Source: Parasphingorhabdus litoris DSM 22379 (lineage in GTDB: Bacteria; Pseudomonadota; Alphaproteobacteria; Sphingomonadales; Sphingomonadaceae). From it: 64,000 bases of DNA. The DNA lies in the NCBI RefSeq assembly GCF_020906275.1, contig NZ_CP086727.1, positions 2,108,001-2,172,000 on the forward strand, written 5' to 3'. The position numbers and the translations under genes were made by a program. The notes under the pieces were generated by a model. The model saw only the letters and a list, made by a program, of their open reading frames with translations, had not been told where the DNA came from and ran no database searches. Shown piece by piece: positions 1 through 8,584 of the stretch (positions are counted from its first letter, which is position 1; each line of letters starts with the position of its first letter).

Positions 1-982
1 CAATCACCGCTGCCGTGCCGAGGCCCGATTTTAGCTCCGACAAGCCGTCAAAATCCATCGGTGCATCCATGATCTGCTCGGCAGGCACCAGAGGCACGGA
101 CGAACCACCCGGAATAACCGCGAGCAGATTGTCCCACCCGCCGGTAATGCCGCCGCAGTGTTTCTCAATCATATCACGGAACGGGATCGACATGGCTTCT
201 TCAAACACGGCCGGTTTTTCAACATGGCCGGAAACCTGGAACAATTTCGTGCCCTTGTTATTCTCCCGCCCGAAACTCGCAAACCAGGGCGCGCCGCGCC
301 GCATGATGGTCGGAACAACCGCAATGGATTCCACATTGTTGACAGTCGTTGGGCAACCATAAAGTCCTGCTCCGGCAGGAAATGGCGGTTTCAGCCGCGG
401 CTGGCCTTTTTTGCCTTCCAGGCTTTCGATCATCGCGGTTTCTTCACCGCAGATATAGGCGCCTGCACCGCGATGGACGAAGACGTCGAAATCATAGCCG
501 GATTTGGCCGCATTCTTGCCAATCAACCCAGCGTCATAGGCTTCCTTGACGGCCGCCTCCATGACCTTGGCTTCCATGATATATTCGCCGCGAATATAGA
601 TATAAGCCGCGCGAGCCCGCATGGCGAAACCGGCAATCAAAGCGCCCTCGATCAGCTTGTGCGGATCATTGCGCAGGATTTCACGGTCCTTGCAGCTGCC
701 GGGTTCGGATTCATCGGCATTGATGACCAGAAAGCTCGGTCGCCCATCCGGTGACTCTTTCGGCATGAAGGACCATTTCAGGCCGGTCGGAAAACCCGCA
801 CCGCCACGACCGCGCAGGCCGCTTTCCTTCATCTCGTTGATAATCTTGTCATTGCCGCGCTTGATGATATCGGCGGTATTGTCCCAATCGCCGCGTTTCT
901 GCGCAGCCTTCAAGTCCCATGACTGAAAGCCATAGACGTTGGTAAAGATCCGGTCTTTGTCCTGGAGAAAGTCAAAAGCCAT
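1..982 (-). CDS. nuoF: NADH-quinone oxidoreductase subunit F (3' part beyond window)
   Basis: This is the NADH-oxidising flavoprotein subunit of complex I, which carries FMN and a 4Fe-4S cluster and passes electrons on through NuoE/NuoG. Reading the minus strand from an ATG at 982-980 gives a protein starting [13 protein letters not shown], with the glycine-rich NADH/FMN motif [10 protein letters not shown] and the YICGEETA motif. The C-terminal cluster cysteines lie outside the window, so the gene is cut by the edge. Its ATG overlaps the TAA of the preceding small ORF by one base (TAATG), which indicates translational coupling in the nuo operon. The identification is firm; only the missing end is unknown. 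Confidence 0.95.
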   Translation of the reverse strand, partial: MAFDFLQDKDRIFTNVYGFQSWDLKAAQKRGDWDNTADIIKRGNDKIINEMKESGLRGRGGAGFPTGLKWSFMPKESPDGRPSFLVINADESEPGSCKDREILRNDPHKLIEGALIAGFAMRARAAYIYIRGEYIMEAKVMEAAVKEAYDAGLIGKNAAKSGYDFDVFVHRGAGAYICGEETAMIESLEGKKGQPRLKPPFPAGAGLYGCPTTVNNVESIAVVPTIMRRGAPWFASFGRENNKGTKLFQVSGHVEKPAVFEEAMSIPFRDMIEKHCGGITGGWDNLLAVIPGGSSVPLVPAEQIMDAPMDFDGLSELKSGLGTAAVI

Positions 983-1074
983 TATTTCTTACTCCTGCGG
1001 CCCCAAAGACCACCCGCAACCGCAATGGCGACAACTGCCAGCGCAACCCATCCTGCATATCCGTCGAGCAGCAT
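982..1074 (-). CDS. 30-residue single-span membrane peptide between nuoE and nuoF
   Basis: An ATG at 1074-1072 opens a 30-codon frame: a short acidic start (MLLDGYAGW), one hydrophobic stretch ([15 protein letters not shown]) and a basic end (GRRSKK). The predicted peptide is one transmembrane helix with positive residues on one side. It lies directly after the nuoE stop at 1076, and its TAA shares a base with the nuoF start codon. It fills the gap between the two genes with no spare sequence. I infer that it is translated and perhaps associates with complex I, but no known accessory subunit is recognised, so the function is open. Confidence 0.6.
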   Translation of the reverse strand: MLLDGYAGWVALAVVAIAVAGGLWGRRSKK

Positions 1075-1075
1075 C

Positions 1076-1741
1076 TTACCACTCCTCCCGATAGTCATGA
1101 TTGGCCTTGACCATCTCTTTCAGGACAACCGGACCGCCTTTGGGTTCACTGGTCTTACGACCGATTTGTGAACCGACCGGAATCTCTTTGCCATCGGCAA
1201 GGTCTTCGAGGATCCGTGTCATGATATCGTAATCGAGATCTTCGTAATTATCGTCGTTAATCTGGACCATCGGGGCGTTGGAGCAATTGCCCATGCACTC
1301 AACTTCGGTCAGCGTGAACAGGCCATCCGGTGTCGTTTTGCCCTTGGCCATGCCTTTATTCTTGCAGGCCGCCATCACGTCGTCGCTGCCGCGCAGCATG
1401 CAGGGCGTGGTGCCGCAAACCTGAACATGGAAACGGCCAACCGGCGCGAGATTATACATGGTATAGAAGGTCGCGACTTCATAAGCGCGCATATAGGGCA
1501 TGTCTAAATAAGCGGCGACATATTCGATCACCGGAACCGGCAGCCAGCCCTGTGTTTCGGTATCCGCGCCAACCTGACGCTGGGCGAGATCAAGCAAGGC
1601 CATAACCGCCGATTTCTGGCGCCCTTCCGGATATTTTGCGATCTGCCATTTGGCGAGTTTTTCGTTCGCTGACGTGAATTTGAAATCGCCCCACTTGGCG
1701 CGCACTTCAAGTTCATCAGGTATGTTTGGAGCTTCAGCCAT
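1076..1741 (-). CDS. nuoE: NADH-quinone oxidoreductase subunit E (24 kDa, 2Fe-2S)
   Basis: NuoE carries the N1a 2Fe-2S cluster in the peripheral arm of complex I. The 221-residue product has the four expected ligands in two blocks, CGTTPC (C109, C114) and ECMGNC (C149, C153), in a thioredoxin-like fold. The N-terminal helical region and the C-terminal extension of about 60 residues after the cluster are usual for alphaproteobacterial NuoE. The start ATG overlaps the end of the upstream small membrane gene by eight bases, and the gene is followed after one base by a 30-codon ORF and then nuoF. Confidence 0.96.
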   Translation of the reverse strand: MAEAPNIPDELEVRAKWGDFKFTSANEKLAKWQIAKYPEGRQKSAVMALLDLAQRQVGADTETQGWLPVPVIEYVAAYLDMPYMRAYEVATFYTMYNLAPVGRFHVQVCGTTPCMLRGSDDVMAACKNKGMAKGKTTPDGLFTLTEVECMGNCSNAPMVQINDDNYEDLDYDIMTRILEDLADGKEIPVGSQIGRKTSEPKGGPVVLKEMVKANHDYREEW

Positions 1742-1985
1742 CTACATCACTTTTGTTTCGCGTATCAAAACGCGCTTCCCCGATTTCGTCCCAATGTTTT
1801 GAGAAATATATGTTTAACCAGAACCCGGCGACAATGATGCCCACCGTCATCGTCAACAAGATGATATTCCAAAGCATATTTGCCGGCTGCCACAATTCCC
1901 AGAGCAACATGATAGCCACGATCACAAAGACCGTAGCGCCCATGCCGAGGCGCCATCTTTTTGATGTGTCAGGAGCATCAGCCAT
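1734..1985 (-). CDS. Small two-span membrane protein in the nuo operon
   Basis: An 83-residue product starts [11 protein letters not shown]. The start chosen is the ATG at 1985-1983, which follows a GGAG ribosome site in GCGGAGATTGCGCC. A longer frame opens at 2030 but would run further into the preceding gene. Two hydrophobic segments are visible, about residues 14-32 and 37-58. The gene overlaps nuoE at its 3' end and the upstream small gene at its 5' end, so it is part of the nuo transcript. No family is recognised. Its position suggests a complex I assembly or accessory role, which is inference only. Confidence 0.7.
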   Translation of the reverse strand: MADAPDTSKRWRLGMGATVFVIVAIMLLWELWQPANMLWNIILLTMTVGIIVAGFWLNIYFSKHWDEIGEARFDTRNKSDVDG

Positions 1986-2169
1986 GGCGCAATCTCCGCT
2001 CGAGATACCGCCCCGCATAAAGCCCGACAACCGCCGCGAAGGCGGTCGACAGCGTTTCCTTGAGGCTCACCTCTCCGTGAAACGCCACAAGATAACCCGC
2101 CACAAGTGACGCAAAGCCTGCGAATGCCGCAATAAAAATGATGATCTCGCGACCAATCACCGATCGCAC
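1978..2169 (-). CDS. 63-residue membrane protein overlapping nuoD
   Basis: The frame runs from an ATG at 2169 inside the last codons of nuoD (stop at 2157) and ends inside the start of the next small gene. The product, starting [12 protein letters not shown], has two hydrophobic stretches (about residues 8-29 and 40-52) and a basic tail [10 protein letters not shown]. The tight overlaps on both sides argue for real translation within the operon. I do not recognise the family. It could be an uncharacterised sphingomonad-specific complex I companion, but that is inferred from location alone. Confidence 0.6.
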   Translation of the reverse strand: MRSVIGREIIIFIAAFAGFASLVAGYLVAFHGEVSLKETLSTAFAAVVGLYAGRYLERRLRHG

Positions 2170-3389
2170 TCCCCGAACACAATATCCATCGCACCCAAAA
2201 TGGCCGTGGCGTCAGGCAGCATATGCCCTTTGGTCATGAAGTCCATCGCCTGCAAATGCGAGAAGGCCGTTGGGCGGATCTTGCAACGATAAGGCTTGTT
2301 GCTGCCATCGCTGACAAGATAGACGCCGAACTCCCCTTTGGGACTTTCGGTTGCAACATAAACTTCGCCAGCGGGAACGTGAAAGCCTTCGGTATAGAGT
2401 TTAAAGTGATGGATCAGCGCTTCCATCGATTGCTTCATTTCACCGCGCTTTGGTGGAACCACCTTGCGGTCAGTGCTCGCGACCGGACCATCGGGCATCT
2501 CGTTCAAACACTGCCGCATGATACGCGCGGACTGACGCACTTCCTCAACCCGGACCATGAAACGGTCATAGCAATCACCACGCGTTCCCACCGGTACGTC
2601 AAATTCCATGCGGTCATAAACATCATAAGGCTGCGACTTGCGGAGATCCCAGGCCACACCGCTTCCGCGGATCATCGGGCCCGAAAAGCCCCAACGCACT
2701 GCGTCATCTTTTGAAACCGTGGCGATATCCACGTTACGTTGCTTGAAGATACGGTTGTCTATGACGAGACTCATCGCGTCTTCGAAAAAGGACGGAAATT
2801 CATCCAGCCAATCAGCAATATCAGTGAGCAACTTCAGCGGTACATCCTGATGCACGCCGCCGGGCCGGAACCAGGCGCTGTGCATACGGGCACCGCTAGC
2901 CCGCTCAAAAAAGGCCAGACATTGCTCGCGAATTTCAAACACCCAGATATTGGGGGTCATCGCGCCAACGTCCATGACATGGGCACCGATGTTGAGCATA
3001 TGGTTGCAGATGCGCGTCAGTTCCGCGAACAAAACCCGCAAATATTGTCCGCGCAATGGCACTTCAAGATCGAGCAGCTTCTCAATAGCCAGCACATAGC
3101 TATATTCCATGGCCAGCGGGGAACAATAATCCAGCCGGTCGAAATAGGGCAGAGCCTGCAAATAGGTTTTATGCTCGATCAGCTTTTCAGTGCCGCGATG
3201 GAGCAGACCAACATGAGGATCTACCCGCTCAACAACTTCGCCGTCCAGCTCCATCACCAGCCGCAAAACGCCGTGTGCTGCGGGATGTTGTGGACCAAAG
3301 TTGATTGTGTAATTCTGGATTTCCAGATCACCAACGGTGGGATCAGCCTCGTCTGCTATGCCATCCATTTCATCGAGATAATCAGCCAT
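2157..3389 (-). CDS. nuoD: NADH-quinone oxidoreductase subunit D (49 kDa)
   Basis: NuoD forms the quinone-binding site together with NuoB at the base of the peripheral arm. The 410-residue protein contains the family signature [17 protein letters not shown] near residue 29, the HRGTEKL motif (about 84-90) and the C-terminal DPV/GE region ending IVFGECDR, which is typical of the [NiFe]-hydrogenase-like fold that has lost its metal ligands. The ATG at 3389 shares one base with the nuoC stop (TAATG). The length is normal for a separate NuoD, meaning it is not fused to NuoC. Confidence 0.97.
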   Translation of the reverse strand: MADYLDEMDGIADEADPTVGDLEIQNYTINFGPQHPAAHGVLRLVMELDGEVVERVDPHVGLLHRGTEKLIEHKTYLQALPYFDRLDYCSPLAMEYSYVLAIEKLLDLEVPLRGQYLRVLFAELTRICNHMLNIGAHVMDVGAMTPNIWVFEIREQCLAFFERASGARMHSAWFRPGGVHQDVPLKLLTDIADWLDEFPSFFEDAMSLVIDNRIFKQRNVDIATVSKDDAVRWGFSGPMIRGSGVAWDLRKSQPYDVYDRMEFDVPVGTRGDCYDRFMVRVEEVRQSARIMRQCLNEMPDGPVASTDRKVVPPKRGEMKQSMEALIHHFKLYTEGFHVPAGEVYVATESPKGEFGVYLVSDGSNKPYRCKIRPTAFSHLQAMDFMTKGHMLPDATAILGAMDIVFGECDR

Positions 3390-4027
3390 TATGCCTTGGC
3401 TCCCTTATCATCACCATCTTCCGACTTTTCATCACCGGGCAAGATGTAGTCCGCACCTTCCCAGGGCGACATAAAGTCGAAGCTTCGGAAATCCTGCGCC
3501 AGCTTCACCGGCTCATAAACCACCCGCTTGGCTTCTTCGGAATAGCGCATCTCGACATAGCCGGTGAGCGGGAAATCTTTGCGGAACGGGTGCCCCTGAA
3601 AACCATAGTCGGTCAGGATGCGCCGCAGATCCGCATTGCCGTCGAATAGCACGCCGTAGAGATCAAACACTTCCCGCTCGAGCCAGCCAGCCACTTCCCA
3701 AATATGGGTTACTGTCGGCACCGGCATGTCTTCGTCGGTTGTTACCTTCACCCGAACACGATGGTTTTTGGTCAGGCTAAGCAGATGATAGCAGACCTCG
3801 AAACGCTCCGGCCGATCCGGATAGTCAACACCGGCTATCTCAACGAGCTGCTGATATTCATGCTTGTCCCGCAATTTGGCCATCACATCGGGCAATTTTT
3901 TGCGATCAACGGTGAAGCTGATTTCATCATAGGCCTCGACCGTATCAAGGACGGCCGCGCCCAGGGATTTCGCGAGAGCGGCAGCAACGCCTTCGTTGCT
4001 GGACATGGTTGGAGCCCCGTTTGCCAT
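3389..4027 (-). CDS. nuoC: NADH-quinone oxidoreductase subunit C (30 kDa)
   Basis: NuoC is a peripheral-arm subunit of complex I that packs against NuoD. The 212-residue product carries the family signature [20 protein letters not shown] and the [18 protein letters not shown] block, both diagnostic of the 30 kDa subunit. A charged tail rich in Asp/Glu/Lys follows the conserved core (about residues 195-212). The gene begins one base after the nuoB stop at 4029 and its stop overlaps the nuoD start. An alternative in-frame Met exists at residue 8; the first ATG is kept because spacing to nuoB is tightest. Confidence 0.96.
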   Translation of the reverse strand: MANGAPTMSSNEGVAAALAKSLGAAVLDTVEAYDEISFTVDRKKLPDVMAKLRDKHEYQQLVEIAGVDYPDRPERFEVCYHLLSLTKNHRVRVKVTTDEDMPVPTVTHIWEVAGWLEREVFDLYGVLFDGNADLRRILTDYGFQGHPFRKDFPLTGYVEMRYSEEAKRVVYEPVKLAQDFRSFDFMSPWEGADYILPGDEKSEDGDDKGAKA

Positions 4028-4028
4028 A

Positions 4029-4616
4029 TTAACGCTCCAACGTCCCGATGCGGCGAATTTTGCGCTGCAACTGCATTACACCGTAAAGCAAAGCTTCGGC
4101 TGTTGGCGGACATCCCGGCACATAAATATCCACCGGCACGATCCGATCACAACCGCGCACCACCGAATAGCTATAGTGATAATAGCCGCCGCCATTGGCA
4201 CAGCTGCCCATGGAAATGACATATTTGGGTTCTGACATCTGGTCATAAACCTTGCGCAAGGCTGGTGCCATCTTGTTGCACAAAGTACCCGCCACAATCA
4301 TCACGTCCGACTGACGCGGACTGGCGCGCGGCGCGATACCAAAACGCTCCATATCATAGCGCGGCATATTGACGTGGATCATCTCAACCGCACAGCAGGC
4401 GAGACCAAAGGTCATCCACCAGAGCGAACCGGTACGCGCCCATTGGAACAGATCTTCGGTGGACGTGACAAGAAAACCCTTGTCATTCACTTCCGCGTTC
4501 AGATCTTTGAAAAACGCTTCATCTGGCTGCGTATTTGGGGCCATTGGCGTACCATCCGCATTCAGGATAACGTTGCTGCCAGTTTCTACTCCCAATCGAG
4601 CGCTCCCATTTTCCAT
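4029..4616 (-). CDS. nuoB: NADH-quinone oxidoreductase subunit B (PSST, cluster N2)
   Basis: NuoB binds the N2 4Fe-4S cluster that reduces quinone. The 195-residue product shows the N2 ligands: the tandem cysteines in GLACCAVEM, the cysteine of [10 protein letters not shown] and the one in [12 protein letters not shown]. The annotated ATG at 4616 lies 31 bases inside the 3' end of nuoA, giving an N-terminal extension of about 40 residues before the conserved core. A later start is possible but there is no clearly better ribosome site. The protein end abuts nuoC. Confidence 0.96.
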   Translation of the reverse strand: MENGSARLGVETGSNVILNADGTPMAPNTQPDEAFFKDLNAEVNDKGFLVTSTEDLFQWARTGSLWWMTFGLACCAVEMIHVNMPRYDMERFGIAPRASPRQSDVMIVAGTLCNKMAPALRKVYDQMSEPKYVISMGSCANGGGYYHYSYSVVRGCDRIVPVDIYVPGCPPTAEALLYGVMQLQRKIRRIGTLER

Positions 4617-4960
4617 TCGTAAATAAATCCTACCGTCAGGATTATGAGGAAGATCATCATCGACGACCAGCCGATCCAGCCAATTTGTCCCAGGGAGACC
4701 GCCCAGGGAAACAGGAAGGCTGCCTCCAGATCAAAAATGATAAAGAGAATAGCAACGAGATAAAAGCGCACGTCAAACTGGCTGCGCGAGTCTTCAAAAG
4801 CGGGAAAACCGCACTCATATTCGGACAGTTTTTCAGGATCCGGGCTATGTGTCCCGGTCAGTCGTGACACACCCATGGGTAGAAAAACAAAAAGGGCAGA
4901 CAGACTGAGGGCCACTGCAAGAAAAAGCAGGATCGGGGCATATTCGGAAAGATCGACCAC
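4586..4960 (-). CDS. nuoA: NADH-quinone oxidoreductase subunit A (first gene of the operon)
   Basis: NuoA is a small membrane-arm subunit near the quinone channel. The 124-residue protein has three hydrophobic helices (about residues 10-30, 66-86 and 92-114) and the conserved loop [10 protein letters not shown], with the cysteine that reports the active/deactive state in other complex I enzymes. It is the first nuo gene on this strand. About 105 bases separate it from the upstream suhB-like gene on the same strand, and that gap should hold the operon promoter. The 3' end overlaps nuoB by 31 bases. Confidence 0.95.
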   Translation of the reverse strand: MVDLSEYAPILLFLAVALSLSALFVFLPMGVSRLTGTHSPDPEKLSEYECGFPAFEDSRSQFDVRFYLVAILFIIFDLEAAFLFPWAVSLGQIGWIGWSSMMIFLIILTVGFIYEWKMGALDWE

Positions 4961-5065
4961 AAAAGACTCGTTTCTCTAAAATTCTGGGCCGCTTTTAGGG
5001 ACAGGCTGGCCATGCTGCAAGGGCCAAATGGCTCGAATTGGCGCTATCTATCGCTGACTACATGG

Positions 5066-5884
5066 TTAGAGTAGCGACTTGGCGAGAATTTTGTGCAGCT
5101 TGGTATGAAGCGCCTCGTTTGCAGCCAGTATTTCACGCTGTCCGATAGGTTGATCGCCGCCGGTATAGTCGCTCACAAAACCTCCGGCTTCGCGTACCAT
5201 CAATATCCCCGCAGCGACATCCCAAACTTGCAGATCCGCTTCCCAAAAGCCATCATACCGGCCCGCTGCCAGCCAGGCGAGATCAAGCGTTGCAGCACCA
5301 TTGCGGCGGATGCCAGCGACTTGCGGTGCAATCGCTCCAAAAATGCGAGACCAATCGGAAAGATCGCCATGTCCCTTGAACGGGATACCGGTGGCGATCA
5401 ACGCATCCGATAGCTCGCGGCGCGCGGATACGCGCAAACGCTTGTCGCCAAGATACGCACCGCGATCCAGTTCTGCCCACCATGTGTTATCATTCAAGGG
5501 CTCATAAATAAGGCCGCTGGTAATCTTGCCCCAGCCTTTGCCATCATAGGATCGTTCCTGCACAGCTATGGAAATTGCAAAATGTGGAATGCCGTGGAGA
5601 AAATTGCTGGTGCCATCCAGCGGATCCACAATCCAGCGTGGTTTGCCCTCTTCACCTTCGATCATGCCGCCTTCTTCCAGAACGAAACCCCAGCCGGGAC
5701 GCACTTTTGACAGCTCGTCATAAAGGATACGCTCCGACCGCATGTCGGCTTTGGACACGAAGTCCGCGGGGCCTTTTTTGGAAACCTGCAAATGCTCCAC
5801 TTCACCAAAGTCGCGGCGCAGACGCGATCCCGCCTTACGAGCGGCGCGTTCCATGACGGTAATAAGGGCAGAATGTGCAGGCAT
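5066..5884 (-). CDS. suhB: Inositol-1-monophosphatase family protein
   Basis: The product is a magnesium-dependent phosphatase of the IMPase/FIG superfamily, whose bacterial members dephosphorylate inositol phosphates and in some species also assist rRNA transcription. The 272-residue protein shows metal-site motifs EEGG (EESG in most homologues), WIVDPLDGTSNFLHG and WDVAAGILMVREAGG in the expected order. The start at 5884 (MPAHSALITVMERAARKAG) matches the family start and follows a GGAG site. A longer frame from 5986 would translate the palindromic repeat upstream and is rejected. Substrate specificity cannot be read from sequence. Confidence 0.9.
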   Translation of the reverse strand: MPAHSALITVMERAARKAGSRLRRDFGEVEHLQVSKKGPADFVSKADMRSERILYDELSKVRPGWGFVLEEGGMIEGEEGKPRWIVDPLDGTSNFLHGIPHFAISIAVQERSYDGKGWGKITSGLIYEPLNDNTWWAELDRGAYLGDKRLRVSARRELSDALIATGIPFKGHGDLSDWSRIFGAIAPQVAGIRRNGAATLDLAWLAAGRYDGFWEADLQVWDVAAGILMVREAGGFVSDYTGGDQPIGQREILAANEALHTKLHKILAKSLL

Positions 5885-5891
5885 TTCAAAA

Positions 5892-6012
5892 CTCCACCCC
5901 TCCCAATCAAGGGAGGGGATAAGGGGTGGGATATGAGAAAGCTGACTTAGTGCCAGCTTTAAATTTCCGGGATGGTGCAATTCCACCCCAATCCCTCACT
6001 CTAGGCAAGGGA
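5892..6012. repeat. REP-like palindromic element between efp and suhB
   Basis: The gap contains nested inverted repeats. The arm CCCCTCCC (5897-5904) pairs with GGGAGGGG (5911-5918) across a 6-base loop, inside the outer pair CCACCCC (5894-5900) and GGGGTGG (5923-5929). A second stem, AAAGCTG/CAGCTTT, follows near 5938-5961, and a further CCACCCCAATCCCTC segment lies near 5983-5997. This is the look of a dispersed intergenic repeat of the kind common in alphaproteobacteria. Its suhB-side end supplies the ribosome site of the suhB gene. Genome-wide copies cannot be checked here. Confidence 0.6.
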
Positions 6013-6024
6013 CTTAAAGGCTAA

Positions 6025-6585
6025 CTAAGCTTTACCAACATATTCGCGGGCATAAACATCGACAATGATCCGCGTACCAGCCGAAATAAATGGTGGCACC
6101 ATGACGCGCACACCATTGTCCAGAACAGCCGGCTTGTAACTTGACGAAGCCGTTTGGCCTTTCACGACCGCATCGGCTTCAACGATTTCAGCTTCGATTT
6201 GATCAGGTAGCTGAACGGAAATTGGTTTCTCTTCGTAAAGCTCGAGCATCACATCCATGCCGTCCTGCAAAAATTCAGCAGCATCACCGAGCAAATCGTT
6301 TGGCAATGTGATCTGCTCGTAATTTTCCTTGTCCATAAAGGTCAGCATATCACCATCTGCAAACAGATATTGAAATTCCTTGGTGTCCAGCCGCACCTTC
6401 TCAACCGTGTCGGCGCTACGGAACCGCACATTGGTTTTGCGCCCGTCCACCAGATTCTTCATCTCCACCTGCATGTAAGCACCGCCCTTACCAGGCTGGG
6501 TATGCTGAATCTTGGCGACTTTCCAAAGGCCATTTTCATAATCCAAAATATTGCCGGGACGGATATCTACGCCGCTGATTTTCAT
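6025..6585 (-). CDS. efp: Elongation factor P
   Basis: EF-P binds between the ribosomal P and E sites and relieves stalling at proline runs. The 186-residue product starts [21 protein letters not shown], the family start. I therefore use the ATG at 6585 rather than the first in-frame Met at 6684. The KOW-like domain carries the loop TQPGKGGAY, where K33 is the lysine equivalent to E. coli K34 that can be beta-lysylated. Two OB domains follow, ending [15 protein letters not shown]. No modification genes (epmA/epmB) are in view. Confidence 0.97.
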   Translation of the reverse strand: MKISGVDIRPGNILDYENGLWKVAKIQHTQPGKGGAYMQVEMKNLVDGRKTNVRFRSADTVEKVRLDTKEFQYLFADGDMLTFMDKENYEQITLPNDLLGDAAEFLQDGMDVMLELYEEKPISVQLPDQIEAEIVEADAVVKGQTASSSYKPAVLDNGVRVMVPPFISAGTRIIVDVYAREYVGKA

Positions 6586-6667
6586 CGAACATCTCGCTTT
6601 CGCTAATCTTGTGTTGCGGCCCTCTATAACGGTCCACGCATATAGGCAAGCGTAGCAAGAACCGGAT

Positions 6668-6940
6668 ATGGCGTTTTCATACAATACATATTGCTATGCC
6701 CGTTCTACCCGGCAATTGATGGAAGATATCCCTGGCTCGGTGCCAACCGAAGAAATAACTGCTCCCGCTGCGGGTTTGTTTAGCGCGTCGATAGCGCGCG
6801 CGCCTTCCGCAGCGCGGCCATCCCTTGGCGGTTTCTTAAGTGAAATTGAGCGCATGCCTCATTTTGGCATGCCTTCCGAAGAGAGTTTCGTGAGAAATTT
6901 CCTCGAAAGTCATAAGGGCTATTTCGTTACCAAGCCCTAA
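6668..6940 (+). CDS. Small protein of unknown function, first of a tandem pair
   Basis: A 90-residue frame diverges from efp. No family is recognised. Its core ([11 protein letters not shown], a [22 protein letters not shown] block) matches the gene that follows at 7002, so the two look like an ancient tandem duplication. The product has no signal peptide or membrane segment; it is short, slightly acidic, and contains a Ser/Ala/Pro-rich middle. The start is uncertain: the ATG at 6668 lacks a clear ribosome site, and an ATG at 6719 ([12 protein letters not shown]) aligns better with the second copy. Confidence 0.6.
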   Translation: MAFSYNTYCYARSTRQLMEDIPGSVPTEEITAPAAGLFSASIARAPSAARPSLGGFLSEIERMPHFGMPSEESFVRNFLESHKGYFVTKP

Positions 6941-7001
6941 TTCATCCCTACCTGTCTTTTTCATACAATACGCTGCACTGACATCATTGTAACTAAGCGA
7001 T

Positions 7002-7247
7002 ATGGCACAAGCAGATACCATCGACCGCTCAGAAAGTTGGCCTATGTCGGACAGGCAAAGAGGCCGACCCGTTGCTGCTGGTCTATTTGGCTATTCCATC
7101 CGCGATGGTAGAGTAAGCACCTTCATACCGCTTCCCGGCTATGTAAGAGAATTGGAACAACTTCCCAATTTTACTCTGCCTTCCATGGACCGATTTGTTG
7201 CCCATTATGTGACATCGAATCTCGGCGTCACCAGAAGCTCGTCCTGA
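7002..7247 (+). CDS. Small protein of unknown function, second of a tandem pair
   Basis: The 81-residue product shares with the preceding gene the motif AAGLFxxSI and a terminal block (GYVRELEQLPNFTLPSMDRFV against [21 protein letters not shown]). The conserved pattern is hydrophobic-E-x-hydrophobic-P-H/N-F-x-M/L-P-S followed by a phenylalanine-valine. The gene stops six bases before the convergent thiE stop. The start may instead be the ATG at 7044 (MSDRQRGRPVAAG), which would make the two copies equal in layout. The function is unknown; the repeat of the same design next to itself is the main support that both are real genes. Confidence 0.6.
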   Translation: MAQADTIDRSESWPMSDRQRGRPVAAGLFGYSIRDGRVSTFIPLPGYVRELEQLPNFTLPSMDRFVAHYVTSNLGVTRSSS

Positions 7248-7253
7248 ACAGAT

Positions 7254-7886
7254 TTAGTCTGCCAACAAAATTTCATTAAAGCGCTTTACGGCATGCGCAG
7301 GGCCTTTGGGATCGTTCCACACACTACCGCTGACCGCTAGAAAATCAGCACCCGCGTCCACCAGTGCTTTGCAGTTATCCGGTGAAATCCCGCCAATAGC
7401 CACACAGGGGATTTCCATCATCGTGGACCACCATTGCAACAGATCGGCTTCGGGCCGGTGATGCGTTTCCTTTGTCTGTGTCGGGAAAAAGGCACCAAAG
7501 GCGACATAGTTCGCACCACCCTCGCCTGCCTCCATGGCCAGATGGCGGCTGTCATGGCAGGTAATACCTATCTGCACCTGATCCCCCAGCTGTGCCCGCG
7601 CGTCTTTCAGGTCACCATCCCCCTGCCCCAGATGCACACCATCAGCGCCCAGGCGCTTAGCAAGCGCGACATCATCGTTCACGACAAAGGCCACATCATG
7701 CGCATCGCATATGTCCTTAAGCGGTTCTGCCAGGCGCACCGCTTCGTCTCGATCGATATCTTTCACGCGAAACTGGAACGCAGCAACCGGTCCGGCTTCC
7801 AGCGCAGACCGCAACTGGTCGGGAAAATCACCGCTCGTTTCGAGCGGTGAAATAAGATAGAGTTGGCAACCATAGGTTTCAGTCAT
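7254..7886 (-). CDS. thiE: Thiamine phosphate synthase
   Basis: ThiE joins the pyrimidine (HMP-PP) and thiazole (THZ-P) halves to make thiamine monophosphate. The 210-residue TIM-barrel protein shows the family motifs FQFRVKD (usually QLREKD), FVVNDD, GADGVHLGQGD and the phosphate-binding AIGGISPDN. The QFR variant of the first motif is unusual but occurs in alphaproteobacterial forms. The ATG overlaps the stop of the upstream gene by eight bases, so it is translated from the tail of the glycolytic operon. No other thiamine gene is in view. Confidence 0.88.
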   Translation of the reverse strand: MTETYGCQLYLISPLETSGDFPDQLRSALEAGPVAAFQFRVKDIDRDEAVRLAEPLKDICDAHDVAFVVNDDVALAKRLGADGVHLGQGDGDLKDARAQLGDQVQIGITCHDSRHLAMEAGEGGANYVAFGAFFPTQTKETHHRPEADLLQWWSTMMEIPCVAIGGISPDNCKALVDAGADFLAVSGSVWNDPKGPAHAVKRFNEILLAD

Positions 7887-8547
7887 AAGGAGGAAGCCGT
7901 TTTCCAGAGAGCTCTATAGCCATATCCCCCGCAACTGCTAAAGCATCTGGATCATCTGTTTGCAATTCCAGTTCCTTGATACGAGCGCGGATCCGTTTTT
8001 TCTGTTCGCGCTTGGGCAGTTCACCAATCACTATATATTCTTTGATTGCCTTGACCCAAAGTGAGTTTTCACCGCTAACATCCTCGGCGTCTCGTGAAAA
8101 AGGGCTGCGATAGAGTTCAAAACTCCCTTGATTTGTATCCTTAAGGAAAAGGACTAGCTTCATCCCTTTCGCAAAAATGTATCTCACGCATCCACCAATC
8201 ATTGCATCAGGGTTTGGCTCTCTCAATTCCCTCGGATCACTTCTCTTTGCTCTTTGATCAAGGTCAGTTTCCAACCATGCTCCAGGAATTTCGATTTCCT
8301 TAGGTAATGCTGATCCTTTTAGAAGAGCATAAGGTCGAGCAATCACACTACCGTCAAATTGATTCTCGCCGACCTTTTTGCCAACGACCTTGGCAATAAC
8401 AATCACATCTGCAGTCTTGGCCAATTCCAGATTTGTGGGAACTTTGTAGCCTCGAACAACCGAGCAAGCATAAACAGGCGATATGTTTAGACTGCAAGCG
8501 GAAACAACAGCCAAAAATAGCGCCAAATTACGAAACAAACCTGTCAA
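7879..8547 (-). CDS. Exported protein of unknown function
   Basis: The start taken here is a TTG at 8547, which follows a good GAGAGG ribosome site and lies after the fba stop. An ATG start at 8646 would put about 60 bases inside fba. The product (about 222 residues) begins MTGLFRNLALFLAVVSACSLN with a signal sequence ending near VYA-CS, so the mature protein would begin with a cysteine (a TIMP-like CSVV start). A basic, Lys/Arg-rich C-terminal helix (KREQKKRIRARIKELEL) and a conserved GGCVRY segment follow. I do not recognise the family. It is co-transcribed with thiE. Confidence 0.72.
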   Translation of the reverse strand: MTGLFRNLALFLAVVSACSLNISPVYACSVVRGYKVPTNLELAKTADVIVIAKVVGKKVGENQFDGSVIARPYALLKGSALPKEIEIPGAWLETDLDQRAKRSDPRELREPNPDAMIGGCVRYIFAKGMKLVLFLKDTNQGSFELYRSPFSRDAEDVSGENSLWVKAIKEYIVIGELPKREQKKRIRARIKELELQTDDPDALAVAGDMAIELSGKRLPPYD

Positions 8548-8584
8548 ACAACACCTCTCAGACAATTTGAAACCGCGGGGGATT

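Noticed and set aside
158..754. 198-residue plus-strand frame opposite nuoF
   Set aside because: Lies within the reverse of a certain gene and has no recognisable family.
5885..5986. N-terminal extension of the suhB-like gene
   Set aside because: The extra 34 codons translate the palindromic repeat; the family start fits the ATG at 5884.
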